Origin: Candidatus Sulfopaludibacter sp. SbA3
Lineage (GTDB): Bacteria > Acidobacteriota > Terriglobia > 20CM-2-55-15
Assembly: GCA_945861845.1 (NCBI GenBank)
Contig: CAMAWS010000168.1
Coordinates: 1-6,989 of the forward strand
Reading direction: 5' to 3'
Length of the DNA: 6,989 nucleotides
Under the pieces are notes generated by a model. It made no database searches. It was not told where the DNA came from and worked only from the letters and a program-made list of their open reading frames with translations. Positions 1 through 6,989 of the stretch are shown here, one piece after another. A program made the position numbers and the translations under genes. Within the stretch, counting starts at the first letter, position 1. Each line of letters starts with the position of its first letter.

Positions 1-44
1 CCTGTAGTACGGAAAATGGGAAATGACCGGCCGGACCCGATTTT

Positions 45-2228
45 CTACTTCGCCAGCGGATTGGGCCTGATCTGGAACTTTACAATCTTGCTTGTGGTTC
101 CCTTGCCGCCTTCCATGTGGAAGGGCGTCCGGGTAGCGAAGGTGGTCCAGATTCCCTTTCCCTTCCAACCGGCGTTCGGATCGTCGATTCGTCCATCCAT
201 GCCTTTCGCATAGAAACCCATCGGATAGGGCACTCGGAACGTAAGGAACTTGCCGTTCACGAGAGCCAGCAGTCCCTCAGACTCATTCCCAGTGGCAAGT
301 GGAACATTGACTCCCATGCCGAGCGTGTCGAACCGATCAACGAAATTGTAGTACGCGGAGTCGGCGCTGCCTGAATCGACCGCGCCCTTGTAGTTCGGAC
401 CCGGCATGGGATGGAGCGTCCAGCCTTCGGGACAGTGCTGTCCGGTGGCGGTTGGTCCATTCAGCGGCCCCGTGCACTTGCGGCGGTCAAAGCTCGCATA
501 GTGTCCGCTCGACAACACGGTCCACACAACGCCGTTGCTGTCGACGTCCATGCCGCGCGGAGCAAACCCCTGCACGGACGCCTTCGGGTTGTTCCACGGT
601 ACCTCGTAGATTTCCGACAGCGCTGTTGACGGCGGGTTCGACCCTGGCGAAAGACGAACGAGTGAACCGGGCACGCCAAGGACCGATCCCCAGATCGAGT
701 CATCGACCGGGCTTGGGGCAACGCCATAAAACGGCGTGTTGATGCGCTTGTCCTTGGTTGGATCGATCGGCTGGTCGGGCTCGACATACGCGTCCCGCCT
801 TTCATTGCCGTTGGTATCAAGGACGAAGACGGTCCAGCCCTGCGCCTTTTGTTCATCCTTGGTCTCGAGGTACACCTTGGTGTTGAACCATCCCTCGACC
901 GGACCGCCGCCCGTGAACCACAGCGTGCCATTCTTGTCGAGGTTCAGGTGGTGTGTGCCAAAGCACGTGTCGATCGTCGTCACCTGTTTCGTCTTGGGAT
1001 CGTACATCTGCATCTGCCGGCCGCTTTCATTAATTGGAAACGCCTTTGCCGACGGATGAGTGGAGTCCTCGCGGCAGAAGGCCGAAGTCTGATTCTGGCG
1101 GACTCGCGCCGCGATCCACACGCGGGCCTGCTCATCCATTGAGAAGCTGTGCGCGTTGGCCTGGCTGGTCCAGATGACCTCGTCGCCCCAGTACGGAGAT
1201 GCCGCCGCCGGCGGCGTGTTCGCTTCGCTGGGCGTCTTCGGATCGCGGACCGTCAGCTTCACCTGGGTCGCCGTGTTGCTCCCCGGGTCCACGACCGGCA
1301 TGTAATCCGCGCTGGCCTCGAGCGCTCCATAAATCGGCCCGTTCGCATTGATCCTCGGATTTCGCTTGTCGGTTGCGATCTCATCATGGAGATAGGTTTT
1401 CGGATCGGCCCAGTCCCACATGGTGATGACGACGTTCCGCTCGGCGCCCTGAGGGCGTGGCGGCGCAACTGCCGGCAACTCGCCGGCTGCAATCCGATCA
1501 CTCCAGTCTGCCCACATCCCCAGTGCCCGCTGACGGCCGACCTGCGTGAACCGGTTGCTCATCCCGCCACCAGCCTGCCCGGACTGGATTCGCCGATCCC
1601 AGGCGGCCACTGAGGTTTCGAACGCGCCCAGTTCCCTGGGAATTTCGCGCGTCGCCTTATTGCCCATCTGGTGACATCCGGTGCAGCCGTCGGTATTGAT
1701 GATGTTGCGGATCCAGTCTCCCTGACTTTTCATGTTTGGCGAAATGCCATTCCCATTGGGCCCGGTGCCTGGAAAGTCGCCCTTGGGCGGCAACTGAAGG
1801 AGCGAGAGCCAATACTGCGCGGGATAATACTCGGCCGCCGCGCGCGCGTCCCTAGCGGCTACCGCCGTGAGGTTCACCACTTTGCCGGGCGTCGTCTTGA
1901 TTTTCTGTGAATCCACGAGCCCGTAGCCGCGAACCCATACGTCGTAGTTCGCGTTCGGGAGATCGGGTAACAGATAGCGGCCCTGACCGTCGGTCACCAC
2001 GATCTTGCGTAGCGCGGTGGGCAGGTCCTTCGTTTCGGCGATCACCCAAACTCCGGCTTCGGGCCCGCGCGGGCCAGTGACCACTCCACTCACGTCATCA
2101 TTGTCGATATTGTCGATTGCGACTCCCTGCTGCGCGGCAACGCCGCCACGAACGCCTGCCAGCAAAGCCACCATGATCGCGAAAATGGCAATGGCCGTGA
2201 GTCTTGGATACAAGGATCTTCTGGTCAT
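45..2228 (-). CDS. Exported carboxypeptidase-regulatory-like / haem c / propeller-like protein
   Basis: The product is 727 residues. Residues 1-33 look like a signal peptide: basic MTRR, then a hydrophobic stretch, then an Ala-rich cleavage region near AAQQ. The mature protein is therefore probably periplasmic or outside the cell. Residues about 44-122 resemble a carboxypeptidase regulatory-like beta-sandwich (VSGVV, GxEAGVWV, TDGQGRYLLPDLP, YDVWVRGYG). A single haem c motif, CTGCH, lies at 182-186. From about 355 onward the chain has repeats of the streptogramin-lyase/propeller kind (DEQARVWIAA, HHLNLDKNGTLWFTGGG, MDVDSNGVVWTVLSSG). DTNGNERRD at 471-479 looks like a calcium-binding loop. The start is fixed by a strong ribosome site. 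The combination is familiar from environmental bacteria, but the substrate is unknown. An electron-transfer or enzymatic role is inferred from the haem motif only. The gene appears to be transcribed alone within the window; bases 1-44 after its stop show no clear terminator. Confidence 0.92.
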   Translation of the reverse strand: MTRRSLYPRLTAIAIFAIMVALLAGVRGGVAAQQGVAIDNIDNDDVSGVVTGPRGPEAGVWVIAETKDLPTALRKIVVTDGQGRYLLPDLPNANYDVWVRGYGLVDSQKIKTTPGKVVNLTAVAARDARAAAEYYPAQYWLSLLQLPPKGDFPGTGPNGNGISPNMKSQGDWIRNIINTDGCTGCHQMGNKATREIPRELGAFETSVAAWDRRIQSGQAGGGMSNRFTQVGRQRALGMWADWSDRIAAGELPAVAPPRPQGAERNVVITMWDWADPKTYLHDEIATDKRNPRINANGPIYGALEASADYMPVVDPGSNTATQVKLTVRDPKTPSEANTPPAAASPYWGDEVIWTSQANAHSFSMDEQARVWIAARVRQNQTSAFCREDSTHPSAKAFPINESGRQMQMYDPKTKQVTTIDTCFGTHHLNLDKNGTLWFTGGGPVEGWFNTKVYLETKDEQKAQGWTVFVLDTNGNERRDAYVEPDQPIDPTKDKRINTPFYGVAPSPVDDSIWGSVLGVPGSLVRLSPGSNPPSTALSEIYEVPWNNPKASVQGFAPRGMDVDSNGVVWTVLSSGHYASFDRRKCTGPLNGPTATGQHCPEGWTLHPMPGPNYKGAVDSGSADSAYYNFVDRFDTLGMGVNVPLATGNESEGLLALVNGKFLTFRVPYPMGFYAKGMDGRIDDPNAGWKGKGIWTTFATRTPFHMEGGKGTTSKIVKFQIRPNPLAK

Positions 2229-2233
2229 GTAGA

Positions 2234-2240
2234 CCTCCTT
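2234..2240 (-). promoter_or_regulatory. Strong Shine-Dalgarno for the 727-residue protein
   Basis: Read on the minus strand this is AAGGAGG, five bases before the ATG at 2228. It is a complete anti-16S match at a good spacing, which settles the start codon and predicts efficient translation. Confidence 0.85.
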
Positions 2241-2293
2241 CGGAAGGTTAGCGACACTTCGTTCCTGATTTTTGGGAGTGCTGTTAACGCGGA

Positions 2294-2322
2294 ACAGTAT
2301 CCCCCCGCAACAGTGGTGTCAA
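2294..2322 (-). promoter_or_regulatory. Candidate sigma70-type promoter of the 727-residue protein
   Basis: The minus strand carries a perfect -35 hexamer TTGACA (2317-2322), a 17-base spacer, and TACTGT (2294-2299) as a weak -10. A short inverted repeat, CTGTT / AACAG (2281-2285 and 2293-2297), overlaps the -10 and could be an operator. A GTCCC-CTT-GGGAC hairpin (2331-2343) sits just upstream of the -35. The promoter call rests on hexamers and spacing only; the -10 matches consensus at three of six positions. Confidence 0.45.
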
Positions 2323-2571
2323 CTTTTCCAGTCCCCTTGGGACAGATGGTCTTAGTCTGCCCACATTTGCGCTAAGAGTCCTGCGCAAGAGTGAGGTTTA
2401 ACGTTTTTCACTTGAGAAAGCCGGCGACCGCATGATCGAATGAATCTCAACCTGGGCAATCCAGTTTCGCGAGCGAGCGGGCCCGTATTTCGTCGTGGCC
2501 TCCCAAACAGTAAGCAGGGTTCAACACCTGCGCGATCACGTTGGCCTTGGCACGCGGATATTCGCAGCGAT

Positions 2572-3081
2572 TCATACGCCTGGCCTCCCACCTCGAGTCG
2601 TTCTCCTGCCATGCCTTCGCTTTATCGCGGCCTCGCGGACAGCCAGTGCGTCCTCCAATACGGGAATCACCAAACGGTCTTTTGGGCGGTTCGCCGCCCG
2701 CTTGCTGGCCAGAATCCGGTCAATTCCCAAAATCCGCAGCTTTTGCCTCCCCACGAATACTTCCACGCAGTTCGGCACTTCCTCTGCGAATGTGCCCAAC
2801 CCGTGCATAGTAAGGACAATGTCGAAAAGCTCTAGTCCACCACCTGCGAACATTGGAGGATTCAAATGTAAAGGAGGGATGTAGGCCCCACGCACTTCCC
2901 GCAACGCGTCGAGGATGCCTGGGTCGGTTAAGTCCTCAAACCAGAGGTCCACATCCTGCGTGACGACGGGCGCGCCTTGCAATGCGGCGGCGGAGAGCCC
3001 CACTACCATGAAGCGCACTTTCCGCCGCCGCAGGGCGCGCAGAAAGCGAAGTTCACTTTCGCTGAATGGCGGAGCGGCCAC
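2572..3081 (-). CDS. Minimal nucleotidyltransferase-fold protein (MNT/AbiEii-like)
   Basis: The product is 169 residues and starts at GTG, chosen because AAGGAG lies eight bases upstream. The N-terminal half has the pol-beta-type nucleotidyltransferase pattern: a predicted strand FMVVG leading to GLS (28-30), then DVD (43-45) as the first two metal-binding carboxylates, then FDIVL with D87 as a candidate third. A second conserved-looking block, SKRAANRPKDRLVIPVLEDAL (127-147), contains the K-x5-R-x-KDR element common in AbiEii/MNT-like and DUF6036-like proteins. Such proteins transfer nucleotides to RNA or protein targets, often as half of a toxin-antitoxin pair; that function here is inference. 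The C-terminal tail (about 154-169) is Arg/Gly-rich and may be disordered. The gene overlaps the end of the preceding small gene by 29 bases, so the two are probably co-translated. The family call is good; the exact subfamily and target are unknown. Confidence 0.83.
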   Translation of the reverse strand: MAAPPFSESELRFLRALRRRKVRFMVVGLSAAALQGAPVVTQDVDLWFEDLTDPGILDALREVRGAYIPPLHLNPPMFAGGGLELFDIVLTMHGLGTFAEEVPNCVEVFVGRQKLRILGIDRILASKRAANRPKDRLVIPVLEDALAVREAAIKRRHGRRTTRGGRPGV

Positions 3082-3259
3082 GGGTCAGACTCCTTCTCAA
3101 ACGCTCGATCGGTGGCTGTTCCAGCAGAATGAGCGTGTGCCTCACATTGTCCGGGTCTGCCTGAGGATACTGATCCAGGACCGCACGCACGGACTCCATC
3201 AGCCTCGCGGCCCATCGACGGATCATACGTTCCCGCTGGTCTGTCTTCTTCGTGCTCAT
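3053..3259 (-). CDS. Small basic helical protein, partner of the nucleotidyltransferase
   Basis: The product is 68 residues from the ATG at 3259. It is rich in Arg/Lys and predicted mostly helical (RERMIRRWAARLMESVRAVLDQY, then a DPDNVRHTLILLEQPPIERLRRSL segment). No catalytic motif is visible, and it is too short for a HEPN domain, the usual partner of MNT proteins. No clear ribosome site precedes this ATG. The frame stays open back to a TTG at 3313 through a Cys/His-containing stretch that looks less protein-like, so the ATG is preferred but not certain. The stop lies 29 bases inside the next gene, which argues that the two act together, for example as antitoxin or regulator plus effector. 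A TATATT element (3293-3298) could be a -10, but no convincing -35 pairs with it. The family is not recognised. Confidence 0.7.
   Translation of the reverse strand: MSTKKTDQRERMIRRWAARLMESVRAVLDQYPQADPDNVRHTLILLEQPPIERLRRSLTRGRSAIQRK
3090..3095 (-). promoter_or_regulatory. Shine-Dalgarno deciding the GTG start of the nucleotidyltransferase
   Basis: AAGGAG on the minus strand, eight bases before the GTG at 3081 and located inside the 3' coding part of the upstream 68-residue gene. Without it an internal ATG at codon 25 would be an alternative, but that would remove the helix before the first strand of the fold. Confidence 0.75.
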
Positions 3260-3348
3260 TGAGTCAATCTGCGTGGAAAGGATGCCACAATGAATATACG
3301 CATGCACATTCAATTTTCCGGTCCATATCTATCCGAGGAAAGAGAATC

Positions 3349-3375
3349 AGCAGCGGCGCGTAATTCGCGGCTGCT
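3349..3375. promoter_or_regulatory. Imperfect palindrome upstream of the cyclase-enolase unit
   Basis: Arms AGCAGC and GCTGCT (6 bp), then one G-G mismatch, then GCG/CGC (3 bp), around the centre CGTAATT. The 27-base element ends 30 bases before the cyclase ATG, in the divergent region shared with the small-protein/nucleotidyltransferase pair. It could be an operator or a leader hairpin. No T-run follows, so a terminator is unlikely. TATAGA a little downstream (from 3390) is a possible -10 element but has no good -35. Confidence 0.4.
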
Positions 3376-3405
3376 CTCTAACGCTTTGTATAGAATGAAG
3401 CACTC

Positions 3406-5320
<1,915 letters not shown>

Positions 5321-5335
5321 TCAAACAGGGATCGG

Positions 5336-5415
5336 GTAGGCCGGCCTGTCACCAAGTCGGCCCCACCACAGGTAGGGTCGAGAACTGGCGCGGTGCTTCG
5401 TAGGTCCGACCTATC
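5336..5415. repeat. Pair of diverged near-palindromic repeats after enolase
   Basis: GTAGGCCGGCCTGTC (5336-5350) and GTAGGTCCGACCTATC (5400-5415) are near copies of each other, and each contains a perfect palindrome (AGGCCGGCCT at 5338-5347; TAGGTC-C-GACCTA at 5401-5413). They bound a stretch of 49 bases. The first could help end enolase transcription, though there is no T-run. The second lies at or near the 3' end of the group II intron remnant. Whether the pair marks a small mobile repeat or is coincidence cannot be told from one copy. Confidence 0.4.
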
Positions 5416-5487
5416 TGTTGCTCCCCGTTTCCTGTGGGAGTGCCTCACTAGCCGAACCGTAAGTCCGTTTCCAGTTCCCGCCGCGTC

Positions 5488-5520
5488 AAACCCAGCGGGC
5501 GAGTTTCTCGCACTGGGCTT
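5488..5520 (-). ncRNA. Group II intron domain V
   Basis: On the minus strand, 36 bases after the maturase stop, a 33-base hairpin has the domain V layout. It has an 8-bp lower stem AAGCCCAG / CTGGGTTT containing the AGC catalytic triad, an upper stem GCGAG / CTCGC capped by a GAAA-type loop, and a CG bulge on the 3' side just before the lower stem closes. The following bases TTTGACG and a purine-rich run are usual after domain V in bacterial introns. Domain VI and the exact 3' splice site were not located with confidence; they should lie between 5487 and about 5400. Confidence 0.72.
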
Positions 5521-5556
5521 TCCTGCTCGCTTCGTGCCAAGGGTTATGAGACCTAA

Positions 5557-6081
5557 TCATGCCGGAGCGGCTGTTGGTCGTGGGCATGGTCGTCTGACTC
5601 GGTACGCATCGTACAAACCGAGTGTTTGATAAACCCATTTCCGACTCCACCGCTTCCAGCCGAAGCCTTTGCGATTCCGGGCTCGCATCAGATGCCGCCG
5701 AATCTTCTTGTCCACCCAGTCTTTGATAAACGAAAAGCACCGACTCGAATGTCCCACCGCAAAGTAGTTCACCCAACCCCGAAGAACCGGGTTGATCAGG
5801 TCGATCACTCGGTCCACGGGTTGGCTCACGTAGCGTTGAAAAATATCTTTGAGCTTTTCCAGCAATGCCGTTCGCTTCTTCAGCCTCGGCGTGTATTGTG
5901 GCCGCCACACTCCCCTACGACTCCGAATGGGGCGAAACTCAAAGCCCAGGAAAGCGAAGCTCTCCCCCTTCGCCAGGTTCACCATTCGGCTCTTCTCTTC
6001 GTTGATCTCAACTCGTAGCTTCGCCAACTCCTCTCGCAATCGCTTTTCCACGGCCTTAACCAGCCAGCCATGCCGACGGTA
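5557..6081 (-). pseudogene. ltrA: Truncated group II intron reverse transcriptase/maturase (C-terminal part)
   Basis: From the GTG at 6051 the frame gives 164 residues. Similarity to intron-encoded proteins appears to start slightly earlier, near 6081 (RRHGWLVKAVEKRL). What remains is the end of the reverse transcriptase (LRVEINEEKSR, then FAFLGFEF, the RT7 region), the thumb, and the maturase (GIIM/domain X) segment PVDRVIDLINPVLRGWVNYFAVGHSS, ending with GFGWKRWSRKWVYQTLGLYDAYRVRRP. Full proteins of this type are about 400-550 residues. The fingers and palm, including the YADD active site, are missing, and no HNH endonuclease follows. The fragment cannot reverse-transcribe; residual maturase activity is not excluded but no start signal is clear. 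It lies correctly upstream of domain V, so this is the 3' part of one intron copy, inserted tail-to-tail after enolase. The in-frame codons between 6082 and the stop at 6142-6144 do not look like RT. Confidence 0.88.
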
Positions 6082-6395
6082 CCCTTCGCGCCAGGGTTCG
6101 TTCTTCGCCTCTGTCTGCTCGACTTTAAGGCGGTGATCTTTTCATCTCACAAGCTCCATTCACGCTTTGCTTGGCGCACGATAGGAATTTCAAACGCGGT
6201 GAGCGGTGTATGGATGATGCATAAGGGGCGTTATGTAAACCCGGAATCCTTCCAGCCCGTAAGCCGCGGCGACTTTCCCGCCATTCGAAATTGCGCCGAT
6301 ACGGTTTTGCCAAACCTCGCATCGCGCCCGCGCGCCTCTCCGCCTTTGCCGCGAGGATCACTGTGCTATTCGCATGAAGGTACAGTCATGCCGTC
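6082..6395. other. Non-coding stretch: possible intron 5' remnant and recombination site
   Basis: No gene is supported here. On the minus strand, GTGCGCC at 6173-6179 matches the GUGYG-type 5' end of group II introns. GGAG (6154-6157) followed eight bases later by an ATG at 6145 opens a six-codon frame that stops. Shifted one frame, the reading continues as KVEQTEAKNEPWREG into the maturase fragment. This may be the start of the intron joined to its end by an internal deletion; it is inference only. Bases 6214-6241 hold the dif-like site. Bases 6242-6395, just after the stop of the methyltransferase, show nothing recognisable. Confidence 0.35.
6214..6241 (+). promoter_or_regulatory. dif-like Xer recombination site (candidate attachment site)
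   Basis: The site reads as an 11-base left arm ATGATGCATAA, a 6-base centre GGGGCG and an 11-base right arm TTATGTAAACC. This is the XerC arm / central region / XerD arm layout. The inner bases GCATAA and TTATGT are identical to those of the proteobacterial dif consensus, and the right arm continues with an A-rich stretch as in dif. The outer left arm and the GC-rich centre differ from a chromosomal dif, as is common for plasmid or element-borne Xer sites. It lies near intron debris. It could equally be the target of another tyrosine recombinase. Confidence 0.45.
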
Positions 6396-6989
6396 TCATC
6401 GCGCTACGGCAAGGTAATTGGCGGTGATGTACACCTCCAGGAACTCGCTGTACGAATCGATCGGCACCAGTCCGCGGTGCACGATCCGGTGGATTTGGTA
6501 GTGCGGGCTCAGGACCTGGTAGATGTCTTTGAATGAAGTCCTGGATTCAATGTCGGGCGCCCCAAACTCGAACTGCAGATTCCGAATGCGCCGGGACGGG
6601 ATGAGGTCCCCGGCGCCGGCAAGAACCTCCAGTTCGTGTCCTTCCACATCGAGCTTCAGGAAGTCGATGTGCGTTACCCCGGCCTCGGCACAGAATTCGT
6701 CCAACCTGCGGAGGCGCACAACTGTGCTTTGATTTTGATCGATGCCGTAGTGCGAGAGGTCGCGCTTGACGAGCGACGCTTCCGCCTCACCACCGAGATG
6801 ATAGTGCAGCACCGCCTGCCGCTCCCGGGAACTGAAGCCGAACGGGAACAGCCGCACGTCGTTGTGTGCGCGCAAATTTGCCGACAGGCGTTTCATGGTG
6901 GGCTCCGACGGCTCAAAACAGAAAACCTGGAGCCGTGGATCGCCGGTGGAGACGGCCGACCGGGCATAGTCTCCAACATTGGCGCCAAC
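6396..6989 (-). CDS. FkbM family methyltransferase (5' end outside window)
   Basis: The frame is open from the window edge (6989) to the stop at 6396: 197 residues, without the true start. The visible part begins inside the SAM-binding motif I, VGANVGDYA, followed by VFCFEPSEPTMKRL (the acidic end of the second strand). The FkbM hallmark IDFLKLDVEGHELEVLAGA comes next, then a C-terminal LQFEFG and a Y-rich tail ending NYLAVAR. An internal ATG at 6896 would give 166 residues but would cut off motif I, so it is not the start. FkbM-type enzymes O-methylate sugars or small metabolites, often in surface-glycan or natural-product clusters. The acceptor here cannot be told, as the neighbours upstream are not visible. 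Perhaps only 20-60 residues are missing. Confidence 0.93.
   Translation of the reverse strand, partial: VGANVGDYARSAVSTGDPRLQVFCFEPSEPTMKRLSANLRAHNDVRLFPFGFSSRERQAVLHYHLGGEAEASLVKRDLSHYGIDQNQSTVVRLRRLDEFCAEAGVTHIDFLKLDVEGHELEVLAGAGDLIPSRRIRNLQFEFGAPDIESRTSFKDIYQVLSPHYQIHRIVHRGLVPIDSYSEFLEVYITANYLAVAR

Larger units (their letters stand above)
2229..2571. other. Intergenic region without a gene
   Basis: This 343-base stretch lies between the 3' end of the nucleotidyltransferase gene and the start of the exported protein, both on the minus strand. It holds the ribosome site, the candidate promoter and two short hairpins next to it, plus an inverted repeat TTGCGC / GCGCAA (2367-2372 and 2383-2388, ten-base spacer). 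The last is not followed by a T-run on either strand, so it is not a classic terminator. Frames that stay open here read through both strands without family-like motifs, and no protein is supported. Confidence 0.6.

Noticed and set aside
1149..1613. 154-residue plus-strand open frame opposite the exported protein
   Set aside because: Arg/Pro-rich shadow of the minus-strand gene in GC-rich DNA, with no family motif and no ribosome site.
2367..2388. TTGCGC/GCGCAA hairpin as terminator of the nucleotidyltransferase unit
   Set aside because: The stem is only 6 bp with a ten-base loop and no T-run on either strand.
2440..2884. Overlapping 129-131-residue plus-strand frames opposite the nucleotidyltransferase
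   Set aside because: They run across the gene end and the intergenic region with low-complexity composition; the minus strand has clear NTase motifs.
6125..6361. 78-residue minus-strand frame between the methyltransferase and the maturase fragment
   Set aside because: It reads through the dif-like site and the putative intron 5' end, has Arg-rich composition and no motif; treated as non-coding.
6070..6417. 115-residue plus-strand frame across the intron 5' side and dif-like site
   Set aside because: No ribosome site or recognisable domain; it overlaps the maturase fragment and the end of the methyltransferase. It could be a spurious frame within repeated DNA.

Overview
The window looks like chromosomal DNA of a GC-rich, probably soil or environmental bacterium. 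The best guess is Acidobacteriota. This is an inference from three things: an exported protein combining a carboxypeptidase-regulatory-like domain, one haem c motif and propeller-like repeats; a group II intron maturase remnant; and the general codon character. No rRNA or other taxonomic marker is present.

Layout. Bases 45-2228 (minus) encode a 727-residue exported protein with a signal peptide, an N-terminal beta-sandwich domain, a CTGCH haem site and a long lyase/propeller-like body. It has a near-perfect Shine-Dalgarno and a plausible sigma70-type promoter upstream. Bases 2229-2571 hold that promoter and several inverted repeats but no gene. Bases 2572-3259 (minus) hold a two-gene unit: a 68-residue basic helical protein whose 3' end overlaps by 29 bases a GTG-started minimal nucleotidyltransferase-fold protein. 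The arrangement resembles a toxin-antitoxin or NTase-partner module. Across a 146-base divergent intergenic region with a strong imperfect palindrome lies a plus-strand pair: a kynurenine-formamidase-type cyclase (3406-4035) and, one base later, a complete enolase (4037-5320).

Bases 5321 to about 6180 are mobile-element debris on the minus strand. They hold the 3' end of a group II intron with a recognisable domain V, preceded by a maturase ORF that keeps only the end of the reverse transcriptase, the thumb and the maturase domain. The polymerase core with its YADD box is missing. A little further on (6214-6241) is a 28-base sequence with the 11-6-11 layout and inner-arm bases of a Xer/dif recombination site. 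The window ends inside an FkbM-type methyltransferase (minus strand), whose start lies outside.

Enolase is a glycolysis gene and is co-directional and probably translationally coupled with the cyclase. The other genes do not form an obvious pathway together. The points most worth a second look are the small-protein/NTase pair, the dif-like site beside a decayed intron, and the cyclase-enolase coupling.
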